From Marinobacter salinisoli (GTDB taxonomy: Bacteria; Pseudomonadota; Gammaproteobacteria; Pseudomonadales; Oleiphilaceae), in contig NZ_CP071247.1 in assembly GCF_017301335.1 (NCBI RefSeq), positions 1 through 64,000 on the forward strand: a DNA stretch of 64,000 bases. The letters are read 5' to 3'. Each line of letters opens with the position of its first letter. Position 1 is the stretch's first letter. This document shows positions 1 through 8,512 of the stretch, piece after piece. Under the pieces are notes generated by a model. That model did not search any database, was not told where the DNA came from, and was given only the letters and a program-made list of their open reading frames with translations. A program made the translations under genes and the position numbers.

Positions 1-291
1 TCACTTCGCCGCGGAAGCCGTAGATTTCCCGGCCACCGGCGAAAGGAATCAGGGTGACTTCGCGAGTCTGACCGGGTTCGAAGCGAATGGCCGTACGGCT
101 GCGATATCGAGTCGCAGTCCACGTGCCTTGTCACGGTCAAAGTCGAGCGCCGGATTGGCTTCGGCAAAGTGGTAGTGAGAGCCGATCTGCACGGGGCGGT
201 CGCCGGTGTTGGCCACCTCGATGGTGGTACGTTCGCGGCCGGCGCAGAGTTCGATGTCGCCGTCCTGGATCTGGTATTCGCCGGGAATCAT
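1..291 (-). pseudogene. ureB: Urease subunit beta, frameshifted and cut by the window edge
   Basis: UreB is the small beta subunit that packs against UreC in the nickel enzyme converting urea to ammonia and carbamate. The first 65 or so residues ([15 protein letters not shown]..., with [13 protein letters not shown]) are a clear UreB match. Near position 96 the frame breaks. Restoring one G (GCC-GT to GCC-GGT) gives [10 protein letters not shown] followed by [12 protein letters not shown], the normal UreB C-terminus. The ATG at 291 is preferred over a GTG at 300 because GAGGA lies 9 bases before it. It starts 12 bases after the restored ureA stop. The gene runs off the left edge, where ureC would be expected. 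The downstream frame is fully conserved, so the break is either very recent or a sequence error. Confidence 0.85.
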
Positions 292-303
292 CTCAGCCAC
301 TCC

Positions 304-605
<302 letters not shown>

Positions 606-664
606 TGCGCGACTCCGATGTTTGTTCTTTTAAAATGCGAATAACTCAAAGGATCGGGAGAAGT

Positions 665-764
665 GGGCAGGGACGTCCATTCGGGACCATCGGCAGCATG
701 GATGCTGCCGCTGAGCTTACATGGACGTATTCACAGCGTGTCCCGGAGGGACGTACCTGCCCGC
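665..764. repeat. Structured intergenic repeat, copy 1 (long imperfect stem with inner hairpin)
   Basis: Between ureD and ureA, an outer arm at 665-687 pairs imperfectly with 740-764 (shared core GGCAGGnACGTCC, then CGGGAC). Inside is a perfect hairpin: GGCAGC (692-697), loop ATGGAT, GCTGCC (704-709). The inner 3' part reads AGCTTACATGGACGTATTCA. The same arrangement and the motif TACAnGGACGTA recur in copy 2 at 31117-31218, so this is a dispersed element and not part of urease. It lies inside the urease transcription unit, so it could act as an RNA processing or attenuation site. Confidence 0.75.
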
Positions 765-779
765 TTCCCACTCCCAAAT

Positions 780-1684
780 TCACGTCAGCCATATTCTTGG
801 TATGTGTGCCTGCAGCCCGGTCAGGCGCGGGCGCAGGATTTCCCAGGCCTGCTGACACAGGGCCCAGGCTTCGTTTCGTTCGTTGCCGAGGTAGCGCAAC
901 AGCACCACGCCACGGCGCCGGGTGATTGCCCAGCGATGGTTCTCGGGCAATGCCTCGCGCACCGCTTCGATGGCTTCGACTTCGTCTTCCAGCCCTACGG
1001 CCCAAAGCGTGGCCTGAACGGTGGCACCGCCCTGCCCCCATTTGCCGGCAAAGCGCGGGTGGTTGGGGTCCAGGGGTTGTCGTTCGAGCCACAGGGGCTG
1101 GCCGTTCATGGTCAGGCGGAACTGCTGTTCCAGATGGCCGGACACAAACGGCAACCGGCTGGCCGGGCGGCCCAGGGCGAGGATTTCCCAGCCCAGTGTG
1201 CGGGCGCCGGTTTCCAACTCGATGGTGGTGCTTTGCTCGCCCGGGAACCGTCGAAGGCCAGGGTTTCCTGGGGCAGGTATTCGAGAATGGCGTCTTTGCT
1301 CACGGTTAACTTGGTGTGCTGGCCCCAGGCCACACCGTGGCTGTCGGCCTTGTAGAGCTTGGCGGCAGCAGGGGTGGTCAACAGGGCATGGGCGCCCTCG
1401 CCTACCTCGGCCTCGATACGAAGCACATCGCCACTCACCAGCCCACCCGGCGGGTGCAGCAGGTACACGTGGCAACAGCCTTCCGGGCCTTCCGGGTAGA
1501 AAGGCCGCTGAACCCGCAACGGCCCATGATGGTGCCGGCGGGTCAGGCGGGTAACCTGTCGCTCGCCCTCGTTCCGGGCAATAAAGCCCAGGGACAGAGA
1601 CGCGGCCCACTGCCGGTCCGTGTCGAAGCGGTGGCCGGAGTCGTTCGCGGCCTCTTGGTTAACGATGGGTTGAAAAGCCGTCAT
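780..1684 (-). pseudogene. ureD: Urease accessory protein UreD/UreH, single-base frameshift
   Basis: UreD is the scaffold that recruits UreF and UreG for nickel insertion into urease. The first 147 residues (RRHHHGPLRVQRPFYPEG, HPPGGLVSGD, TTPAAAKLYKA, LEYLPQETLAFDGSRA) are canonical. One base is missing near 1239, and adding it continues into STTIELETGARTLGWEI, GRPASRLPF, MNGQPLWLERQ and the C-terminal half to the stop at 780-782. Frame-restored length is about 301 residues, normal for the family. Its ATG overlaps the urtE stop by four bases (ATGA), so it was built as part of the urt operon. This is the third lesion of the same kind in this short urease segment. Confidence 0.85.
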
Positions 1685-2379
1685 ACCGTCAGGTGCTTCT
1701 TGATCAATTCATCGGACAATTCTGCAATTTCACCTTCGGCCACCGGGCGTCCGCGATCGAGAATGGCGAAGCGGTCGGCGTACTTGCGGGCAAACGGCAG
1801 TTTCTGTTCCACCAGCAGCACGGTCAGGCCATCTTCTTCGATCAGTTTGCGGATGACCTCGCCGATCTGGGCCACGATGTTGGGCTGAATGCCTTCACCG
1901 GGTTCATCCAGAATCAGCAGGCGGGGCTCAATCACCAGGGCGCGGCCAATGGCCAGTTGCTGTTGCTGCCCGCCGGACAGGTCGCCGCCGCGGCGGTTTT
2001 TCATTTCCTTGAGCACCGGGAAGAGTTCGTACACCCGCTCCGGGATTTTCCTGCTGCCGTCGGCGCGAACGGCCAGCCCGGTGCGCAGATTTTCTTCCAC
2101 GGTCAGCAGGGGGAATATCTGCCGGCCCTGAGGTACGTAACCGATGCCCAGACGCGGGCGGTCTTCCATCTTGCGAGTGGTGAGTTCCACATCCCGGGCA
2201 AACTCGATGGAGCCGCTTTTCGGGGTTTCCTCGCCCATGATGCACTTCATCAGGGTGGTCTTGCCCACGCCATTGCGGCCCATCACGCAGGTGCACTTGC
2301 CCTGGGGCACATCCAGGTGCAGATCCCACAGGGTGTGGCTCTCGCCATAGAAATGGTTCAGCTGGTCAATCTTCAGCAT
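1681..2379 (-). CDS. urtE: Urea ABC transporter ATPase UrtE
   Basis: One of two ATPases of the UrtABCDE high-affinity urea importer, 232 residues and LivF-like. Walker A is GRNGVGKTT (about residues 34-42), the signature is LSGGQQQQLAIGRAL (about 135-149), and Walker B is LLILDEPGEGIQ. The start ATG touches the last base of the urtD stop, and the urtE stop overlaps the ureD start (ATGA), giving tight translational coupling along the operon. UrtE is told apart from LivF by the urt gene order and by GYVPQGRQIFPLLTVEENL. The frame is intact. Confidence 0.95.
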   Translation of the reverse strand: MLKIDQLNHFYGESHTLWDLHLDVPQGKCTCVMGRNGVGKTTLMKCIMGEETPKSGSIEFARDVELTTRKMEDRPRLGIGYVPQGRQIFPLLTVEENLRTGLAVRADGSRKIPERVYELFPVLKEMKNRRGGDLSGGQQQQLAIGRALVIEPRLLILDEPGEGIQPNIVAQIGEVIRKLIEEDGLTVLLVEQKLPFARKYADRFAILDRGRPVAEGEIAELSDELIKKHLTV

Positions 2380-3203
2380 CAGGCGTCCTCCCCCAGATAC
2401 ACTTTGACAACTTCCGGGTCATTGGAGACCTGATCCATTGAGCCCTCCGCCAGCACACTGCCCTGATGCAACACCGTCACCTTGCGGGCGATGGAGCGAA
2501 CGAAGCCCATATCGTGCTCGACCACCACCACAGACTGCTTGCCCGCGAGGCTGGTCAGCAGCTCGGCGGTGCGTTCCATTTCCTGTTCGGTCATACCCGC
2601 CACCGGCTCATCCACCAGCAACAGTCGGGGCTTCTGCATCAACAGCATACCGATTTCCAGCCACTGTTTCTGACCGTGGGAGAGAATGCCGGCTTCCCGG
2701 TCCTTCAGACGCTTGAGGCCGATCAGAGTCAGCACCTCGTCGATCCGGTCGAGATCTTCCCCGGCGAGTCTGGAAGTGAGCGTCGGCAACACTCGCTTGT
2801 CGGTGGCCATAGCCAGCTCGAGGTTTTCGAACACCGTCAGGGCTTCAAACACGGTGGGCTTCTGGAATTTCCGGCCGATGCCGAGACTGGCGATGTCCGG
2901 CTCGTTCATGGTCAGCAAATTGTGGCGGCTGCCGAACCACACCGAACCGGTGTCGGGGCGGGTTTTGCCGGTGATGATATCCATCATGGTGGTTTTGCCC
3001 GCGCCGTTGGGGCCGATGATGCAGCGCAGTTCGCCATCGTCGATGGTCAGGTTCAGGTTGTTGATGGCCTTGAAGCCATCGAAGCTGACGCTGACGTCCT
3101 CGAGATACAGAATGGAGCCGTGGCGCACATCCACCGGTGACTCGACGGGTGCCAGAAATTCAAACACCCGGTCCCGGTTGGTCAATTCCTGAAACATGCT
3201 CAT
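2379..3203 (-). CDS. urtD: Urea ABC transporter ATPase UrtD
   Basis: The second ATPase of the urea importer, 274 residues, LivG-like. Walker A is GPNGAGKTT (about residues 63-71), the signature is LSHGQKQWLEIGM, Walker B is LLLVDEPVAGM, and EHDMGFVRSIA carries the switch histidine. An N-terminal extension of about 25 residues before the ATPase core is usual for UrtD. The start overlaps the urtC stop by four bases, and the stop abuts the urtE start. The frame is intact. Confidence 0.95.
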   Translation of the reverse strand: MSMFQELTNRDRVFEFLAPVESPVDVRHGSILYLEDVSVSFDGFKAINNLNLTIDDGELRCIIGPNGAGKTTMMDIITGKTRPDTGSVWFGSRHNLLTMNEPDIASLGIGRKFQKPTVFEALTVFENLELAMATDKRVLPTLTSRLAGEDLDRIDEVLTLIGLKRLKDREAGILSHGQKQWLEIGMLLMQKPRLLLVDEPVAGMTEQEMERTAELLTSLAGKQSVVVVEHDMGFVRSIARKVTVLHQGSVLAEGSMDQVSNDPEVVKVYLGEDA

Positions 3204-4327
3204 GCGGCCACCTCCTGTGCATCGGTCAGGTCGTCATCCGACGCCCGGGCTTTCTTGCGTTTGCTGAGCAGGCCGGCAATGCCTTTGGGCAGGAACACGG
3301 TGACGATCACGAACAGCCCGCCCAGGGCGAACAGCCAGGCGTCGGGCATGACGCCGGTGAATACCGTCTTGGCGTAGTTCACCAGCAGCGCGCCAATGAC
3401 CGCACCATACAGTGTAGCCCGGCCACCCAAGGCAACCCACACCACGATCTCGATGGAGAACAGCGGCGAGAATTCACTCGGGTTAATGATGCCGACCTGC
3501 GGCACGTAGAGCGCACCAGCAACACCCGCCAGCATGGCGGAGATGACGAACACAAACAACTGTACCCGTTCCACACGGTAACCGAGGAAGCGGGTTCTGG
3601 CTTCGGCATCGCGGCAGGCAACACTGACCCGCCCCAGCTTGCTGGTAACGATGCCGCGACAGATCACGTAGCCGATGGCCAGTGCGATCCCGCTGGCAAT
3701 GAACAGGCCCAATCGGGTGGCATTGGTGCGCAGATCAAACCCAAGGATGTCCTTGAAGTCGGTCAGGCCGTTGTTGCCGCCAAAGCCCATCTCATTGCGG
3801 AAGAACGCCAGCATCAGCGCGAAGGTCAGCGCCTGGGTGATGATGGAGAGGTACACGCCGGTCACCCGGGACCGGAATGCCAGGAAGCCGAACACCAGCG
3901 CCAGCAGGCCCGGCGCGAGCAGCACCATGATGAAGGCGAACCAGGCCATGTCGAAGCCGAGCCAGTACCAGGGCAGCTCCTGCCAGTTCAGGAACACCAT
4001 GAAGTCCGGCAGGATCGGGTCACCATACACGCCCCGATCGCCAATCTGGCGCATCAGGTACATCCCCATGGCGTAGCCGCCGAGGGCAAAGAAGGCACCG
4101 TGGCCAAGGCTGAGAATGCCCAGATAGCCCCAGACCAGATCCACCGCCACCGCCAGCAGCGCGTAGCACAGATATTTGCCGAGCAGCGTCACGGTGTAGG
4201 AGCTGACGTACAGGGCGCTGTCCTTGGGCATGGTGAGGTGCAGCACCGTCACCACTGCCAGCGCAGTGAATAGCACGCCCAGAAAGATTTGCGTGGAGCG
4301 TTCCTGAAAAGGTCTAGTCAACCACAT
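3200..4327 (-). CDS. urtC: Urea ABC transporter permease UrtC
   Basis: Inner-membrane permease of the LivM type, 375 residues, with about ten hydrophobic segments starting near residue 15. Family motifs include DLVWGYLGILSLGHGAFFALG near residues 63-83 and the cytoplasmic loop GRVSVACRDAEARTRFLGY that contacts the ATPases. It forms the translocation pore with UrtB. It lies three bases after urtB and overlaps urtD, so it is co-transcribed. The charged C-terminal tail is normal for UrtC. Confidence 0.95.
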   Translation of the reverse strand: MWLTRPFQERSTQIFLGVLFTALAVVTVLHLTMPKDSALYVSSYTVTLLGKYLCYALLAVAVDLVWGYLGILSLGHGAFFALGGYAMGMYLMRQIGDRGVYGDPILPDFMVFLNWQELPWYWLGFDMAWFAFIMVLLAPGLLALVFGFLAFRSRVTGVYLSIITQALTFALMLAFFRNEMGFGGNNGLTDFKDILGFDLRTNATRLGLFIASGIALAIGYVICRGIVTSKLGRVSVACRDAEARTRFLGYRVERVQLFVFVISAMLAGVAGALYVPQVGIINPSEFSPLFSIEIVVWVALGGRATLYGAVIGALLVNYAKTVFTGVMPDAWLFALGGLFVIVTVFLPKGIAGLLSKRKKARASDDDLTDAQEVAA

Positions 4328-4330
4328 ACC

Positions 4331-5953
4331 TCAACCCTCCGCCGCACGGCCCTTCTGGGGAAAGAGTCCCCGGGGGCGTTTCTGAATGAACAGGATGATC
4401 AGGACCAGCACCATGATCTTGGCCAGCACGGCGCCCGCCCAGGGTTCCAGTAACTGGTTAATGGTGCCGAGTGAGAGCCCCGCCAGCAGCGTGCCCCAGA
4501 GATTGCCGACGCCGCCGAACACCACCACCATGAACGAGTCGATGATGTAGCTCTGGCCCAGATTCGGGCCCACGTTGGTAATCTGAGACAGGGCCACGCC
4601 CGCCAGCCCGGCCACGCCGGAACCCAGGCCGAAGGTAAGGATGTCCACGCGGGTGGCGCGGATGCCCATGGAGCGTGCCATGGCCCGGTTCTGGGTGACG
4701 GCCCGGACTTCCAGGCCCAGGCGGGTCTTGCGCATGATCAGCATCAGCCCGGCAAACACCACCAGAGCGAAACCGATGACGTACATGCGGTTCAGGGTCA
4801 GGGACAGGGCTTCGTTGATCATCACCGAGCCACTCATCCAGTCCGGGGTGACCACGGTGCGGTTGAGCGGGGAAATCACAGTGCGGACCAGCTGCTGCAG
4901 GATCAGGCTGATGCCAAAGGTCGCCAGCAGGGTTTCCAGTGGCCGGCCTTTCAGGTGCTGAATGACGGAGCGCTCAATGGCGATGCCCGCCAGAGCGGCG
5001 ACCAGAAAGCCCGCCGGAATCGAGAGAATCAGCGCCAGGCCCGGTTGGCCCGGCAGCAATTGCTGCATGCCCCAGGTGGTGTAGGCCCCCAGCATGATAA
5101 GTTCGCCGTGGGCCATGTTAATAACGCCCATCACGCCGAAGGTGATCGCCAGGCCGATAGCGGCCAGCACCAGCACCGAACCCAGTGACAGGCCAAAATA
5201 CAGGGTCTCCGCGGCGCGGTTCATTTTCAGTTTCTGTTCGATGCTTTTCATGGCGGCTTTCGCCGCTGCGGCGAGCTGTGGATCATCGCTGCGCATGGCC
5301 TGCTGAAGCGCCGCGCGGGCTTCGGAGTTGAGGCTGCCAGACAAGGTGGCGACGGCGGCCACATCGCCCAGTTCTTCCACCTGGTAAATGGCCAGGGCCT
5401 CTGCCAGCGCTGCCTGAACCGATCCGCTGTCTTCAGCTTCGATCAGCTCGGGCAGTCGCTCGGCCAGAGTTTCGTCCACGCTGCCTTTCAGGGCGCGGGC
5501 AGCAGAGAGGCGCTTGGCCTTGTCGGGGCTTTTAAGGTCAATGACTGAAAGGATGCCTTCCAGCTCATTACGCAGTGAGTTGTTGACCCGAATGGTGTCG
5601 ATGTCCCGGCGGGACATTTCACCCAGATTCTCGCCGGTCAGGGCGCTGGCGACGGTCCAGTTCCGACCCCGGTTCTTGAGCACGACGATGAATTCACCAC
5701 TTGCGTCGATGCGGCCCAGCTTGTTGGCCGCAAAGGCCTCCAGCCAGCCTCGGGCGCGTTCATCACCACTGCCCGCGATTTGATTGATTACGTCTTTCTT
5801 GGCAGCGAAGGAGGATTCCGCCAGTTGCGTCAGCAGTTGCTGGGCCTCCGAGTCATCCACTTGCGCGGAAACGAGACCGGGGCAAAGTAAAAACCAGACA
5901 AGCAGAAGCTGACTGAGCCATCGCATGATGCCCATGGGTTGCGTCCTGTCCAT
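4331..5953 (-). CDS. urtB: Urea ABC transporter permease UrtB
   Basis: Inner-membrane permease of the LivH type, 540 residues. The UrtB-specific feature is the long N-terminal part: a signal-like segment (residues 10-30, ending VSAQ) and then about 210 residues of soluble, Ala/Glu-rich sequence, before the permease core starts near residue 248 (LYFGLSLGSVLVLAAIGLAI). VINMAHGELIMLGAYTTW is the LivH-type motif. An ATG at 5935 (MGIMRWL) is an alternative start six codons in. Between this gene and urtA lies a perfect stem-loop (5975-6000). Confidence 0.93.
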   Translation of the reverse strand: MDRTQPMGIMRWLSQLLLVWFLLCPGLVSAQVDDSEAQQLLTQLAESSFAAKKDVINQIAGSGDERARGWLEAFAANKLGRIDASGEFIVVLKNRGRNWTVASALTGENLGEMSRRDIDTIRVNNSLRNELEGILSVIDLKSPDKAKRLSAARALKGSVDETLAERLPELIEAEDSGSVQAALAEALAIYQVEELGDVAAVATLSGSLNSEARAALQQAMRSDDPQLAAAAKAAMKSIEQKLKMNRAAETLYFGLSLGSVLVLAAIGLAITFGVMGVINMAHGELIMLGAYTTWGMQQLLPGQPGLALILSIPAGFLVAALAGIAIERSVIQHLKGRPLETLLATFGISLILQQLVRTVISPLNRTVVTPDWMSGSVMINEALSLTLNRMYVIGFALVVFAGLMLIMRKTRLGLEVRAVTQNRAMARSMGIRATRVDILTFGLGSGVAGLAGVALSQITNVGPNLGQSYIIDSFMVVVFGGVGNLWGTLLAGLSLGTINQLLEPWAGAVLAKIMVLVLIILFIQKRPRGLFPQKGRAAEG

Positions 5954-5974
5954 GAAGGTTGGAGGGGCTGAGCG

Positions 5975-6000
5975 GCGAACGGGGCCGACGCCCCGTTCGC
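5975..6000 (-). terminator. Stem-loop between urtA and urtB (attenuator or 3'-end protector)
   Basis: A perfect 11-bp stem (GCGAACGGGGC / GCCCCGTTCGC) with a four-base loop lies 15 bases after the urtA stop. No T-run follows, so it is unlikely to be a full terminator. In ABC operons such a structure after the binding-protein gene usually stabilises the upstream mRNA or causes partial termination, raising binding-protein levels above the permease. Confidence 0.6.
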
Positions 6001-6014
6001 GGTCAGGTCAGATC

Positions 6015-7313
6015 TTAGTTAGAGGCAACGTCGGCCTTACCACCACAGGTGCCGGTAACCACGTTGAAGTTTCCGCACTTGAGCGGCTTGCGCCAGTCGC
6101 TGATGAGGTCCTTGGAGTCTGGCAGGAAGTCAGACCAGGCATCGCCGGCAACGGTGGACGGAGTTTCCCAGACCACGGAGAACTGACCGTTATCCTGGAT
6201 CTCACCAATCAGCACCGGCTTGGTGATGTGGTGGTTCGGCATCATGGTGGCGTAACCACCGGTCAGGTTCGGTACGGCAACACCGATGATGGCGTCTTTA
6301 ACCGCGTCGACATCGGCAGTGCCCGCTTTCTTGACGGCTTCGATGTACATGTTGAAACCGATGTAATGCGCTTCCATCGGGTCATTGGTGACGGCATCTT
6401 CCTTGCCGGTGTAATCAACCCAGGCATCGATGAATTCATAGTTGGCGTCGCTGTCGACACTCATGAAGTAGTTCCAGGCCGCCAGGTGACCAACCAGAGG
6501 ACCGGTATCGATACCAGACAGCTCCTGCTCACCTACGGAGAAGGCAACCACCGGGATGTCGGCGGCGTCGATACCCTGGTTACCCAGTTCGCGGTAGAAA
6601 GGTACGTTGGCGTCACCGTTAATGGTGGACACCACGGCGGTCTTCTTGCCCGCGCTACCGAACTTCTTGATATCGGAAACGATGGACTGCCAGTTGGAGT
6701 GACCGAACGGGGTGTAGTTGATCATGATGTCATCGGCGGCCACACCCTTGTCCTTGAGGTAGGTCTCAAGGATCTTGTTGGTGGTGCGCGGGTAAACGTA
6801 GTCGGTGCCCGCCAGAACCCAGCGCTCAACACCAATGTCGTTCATCAGGTAGTCCACCGCAGGAATGGCCTGCTGGTTGGGCGCCGCGCCGGTGTAGAAC
6901 ACATTTTCAGAGGACTCTTCACCCTCGTACTGGACCGGGTAGAACAGCAGGCCGTTGAGTTCTTCAACGACGGGCAGAACCGATTTACGGGAGACCGATG
7001 TCCAGTTACCGAAGATCACGTCCACTTCTTCTTTTTCCAGAAGCTCACGGGCTTTTTCCGCGAACAGCGGCCAGTTTGAAGCCGGGTCAACAACGACTGG
7101 CTCCAGCTGACGGCCCAGCACACCACCAGCCTCGTTCTGCTTTTCGATCAGCATCAGCATGGTGTCCTTCAGGGTGGACTCACTGATGGCCATGGTGCCG
7201 GACAGGGAATGCAGAATACCTACCTTGATCGGATCTTCAGCAGCTACAGAATGCATGGACACTGACAGCGCCAGTGCCGAGAGACCTAGTTTCACGTGTT
7301 TTTTGATGTTCAT
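6015..7313 (-). CDS. urtA: Urea ABC transporter substrate-binding protein UrtA
   Basis: Periplasmic urea-binding protein, 432 residues, the first gene of the urt-ure unit. The chosen ATG at 7311-7313 gives a normal signal peptide (MNIKKHVKLGLSALALSVSM, ending SVAA) and has AGGAAGG about 9 bases upstream; an in-frame start 27 codons earlier adds a charged non-signal extension. The mature part has the amide/urea-binding fold: KVGILHSLSGTMAISE, FGNWTSVSRKSVLPVVE, FYPVQYEGEE and a C-terminal CGGKADV. Nitrogen control is expected for this operon, but I found no sigma-54 site reading toward it. Confidence 0.95.
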   Translation of the reverse strand: MNIKKHVKLGLSALALSVSMHSVAAEDPIKVGILHSLSGTMAISESTLKDTMLMLIEKQNEAGGVLGRQLEPVVVDPASNWPLFAEKARELLEKEEVDVIFGNWTSVSRKSVLPVVEELNGLLFYPVQYEGEESSENVFYTGAAPNQQAIPAVDYLMNDIGVERWVLAGTDYVYPRTTNKILETYLKDKGVAADDIMINYTPFGHSNWQSIVSDIKKFGSAGKKTAVVSTINGDANVPFYRELGNQGIDAADIPVVAFSVGEQELSGIDTGPLVGHLAAWNYFMSVDSDANYEFIDAWVDYTGKEDAVTNDPMEAHYIGFNMYIEAVKKAGTADVDAVKDAIIGVAVPNLTGGYATMMPNHHITKPVLIGEIQDNGQFSVVWETPSTVAGDAWSDFLPDSKDLISDWRKPLKCGNFNVVTGTCGGKADVASN

Positions 7314-7429
7314 TGTGCGTCGTCCTTCCTGTGGTTGTCGTGAGATTGTTCGTTCTTCTTTAACGCCCTCACGCATCTGCATTAGCTGTTCCATCTCCCA
7401 TCTTTACTCCAACAGTTCAATAACTTAAC

Positions 7430-7439
7430 TGGTATACAA
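7430..7439. promoter_or_regulatory. Candidate GntR/FCD operator upstream of urtA
   Basis: TGGTATACAA (TTGTATACCA on the other strand) is a near-palindrome of the TNGTNNACNA type bound by many FadR/VanR-type GntR regulators. It lies 117 bases upstream of urtA, in the divergent region shared with the GntR gene at 7680. The link to that regulator is inferred from position. Confidence 0.4.
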
Positions 7440-7602
7440 GGCAAGGACCGGCGATCTTTTCAACAGCGCTTGCTCCGGTAACGCACCAAAAGCGGAAGAA
7501 AAACACGCGACGTGCGTCTAACTGGTGCACTCGCCAGGACACTGCGGCACCAGAAAAACCCTAAACCAATGAAATATATACACATTCAATTTATTTTACG
7601 GC

Positions 7603-7617
7603 TGGCACGGGCCTTGC
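7603..7617 (+). promoter_or_regulatory. Sigma-54 promoter reading toward the GntR regulator
   Basis: TGGCACG-GGCC-TTGC matches the RpoN -24/-12 consensus exactly, with GG (7604-7605) and GC (7616-7617) separated by the required ten bases. Start of transcription would be near 7629, leaving a leader of about 50 bases before the ATG at 7680. A strongly AT-rich tract at 7568-7599 directly upstream could take IHF or an enhancer-loop bend. The 366-base region 7314-7679 otherwise shows only the candidate operator at 7430. Confidence 0.75.
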
Positions 7618-7679
7618 GGAGCCGGGGTATAAGAGCCTGACCGGCTCACCACCACCTTCCGCCACGGAGAAACCGTGCA

Positions 7680-8402
7680 ATGCCCAAGGATACTGGCGCC
7701 AGAAAAGGCAGTATGGCGGAGCATGTCTACGAAGGCGTAAAAGCCGACCTGTTCAGTTTTCGGCTGATGCCGGGTGACCGATTCAGTGAAGGTGAAATTG
7801 GCAGCCGATTGCGTGCCAGCCGCACTCCCGTTCGTGAAGCACTGTACCGTTTGCAGCAGGAGGGCTATGTTGAGGTGCTCTTTCGCAGTGGCTGGCGGGT
7901 AAAACCCTTGGACCCGAAACAACTGGACGATCTTTTCGAGCTGCGCCTGACCATTGAGCTGGCGGCGGTCGACAAACTCTGTTCCAGCCCCGAAACAAAC
8001 CTCCAGTTGCGGGCCCTGCTCCGGCTCCAGTCACCTCCCTCCGTGTCAGGCCGGGGTATAACGGGCCCCGACAGGCCGCCGGAAGCCTGCTTTCACCATG
8101 CGCTGGTCAGGGCCGCCGGTAACCAGGAGATGGTTCGAATCCACCGGGAAGTGTCTGAAAGGCTGCGCCTGGCTCTGGCTCTGGGCCTGCACAAGCGCGG
8201 CAAAGCCGGCAAACCGGCCACCCACGGCGAGATTCTGTCGGCGCTGCTGGTGCGCAATATAACCCGGGCCAAATCGTTACTGACCGACCACATTCGCAAC
8301 GCGCAACAGGTGGTCAGCGAGATCACGCGGGAAGACGGCGGCCATTCGCTTACAGAGCCTGCGACCACAACCGAATCGCGCTACAGGGCGCACAAATACT
8401 GA
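7680..8402 (+). CDS. GntR-family (FCD) transcriptional regulator
   Basis: 240 residues. An N-terminal winged helix (YEGVKADLFSFRLMPGDRFS..., SRTPVREALYRLQQEGYVEV at about 42-61) is followed by a C-terminal FCD ligand domain. A metal-ligand histidine pair is visible at FHHALVRAAGN and a further histidine at THGEILSALL. The family often sits divergent from urt operons, so control of urea uptake is the best guess. The middle (residues about 115-135, QSPPSVSGRGITGPDRPPEA) and the stretch LRLALALGLHKRGKAGKP fit the family poorly and could hide small compensating indels. It has a perfect sigma-54 promoter upstream. Confidence 0.85.
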   Translation: MPKDTGARKGSMAEHVYEGVKADLFSFRLMPGDRFSEGEIGSRLRASRTPVREALYRLQQEGYVEVLFRSGWRVKPLDPKQLDDLFELRLTIELAAVDKLCSSPETNLQLRALLRLQSPPSVSGRGITGPDRPPEACFHHALVRAAGNQEMVRIHREVSERLRLALALGLHKRGKAGKPATHGEILSALLVRNITRAKSLLTDHIRNAQQVVSEITREDGGHSLTEPATTTESRYRAHKY

Positions 8403-8512
8403 ACTAAGGTTCACTTTCTGTGCTCTAGATCACCTACATCATCGTGGGATATATCGCACACCCCCCAAAGCGGATATCCGATTCTTCCAGTGCCCGCCAG
8501 GACTAGAATGGA

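Noticed and set aside
8132..8142. GGTTCGAATCC resembling a tRNA T-arm loop
   Set aside because: It lies inside the GntR coding frame with no acceptor stem, D-arm or anticodon arm around it.
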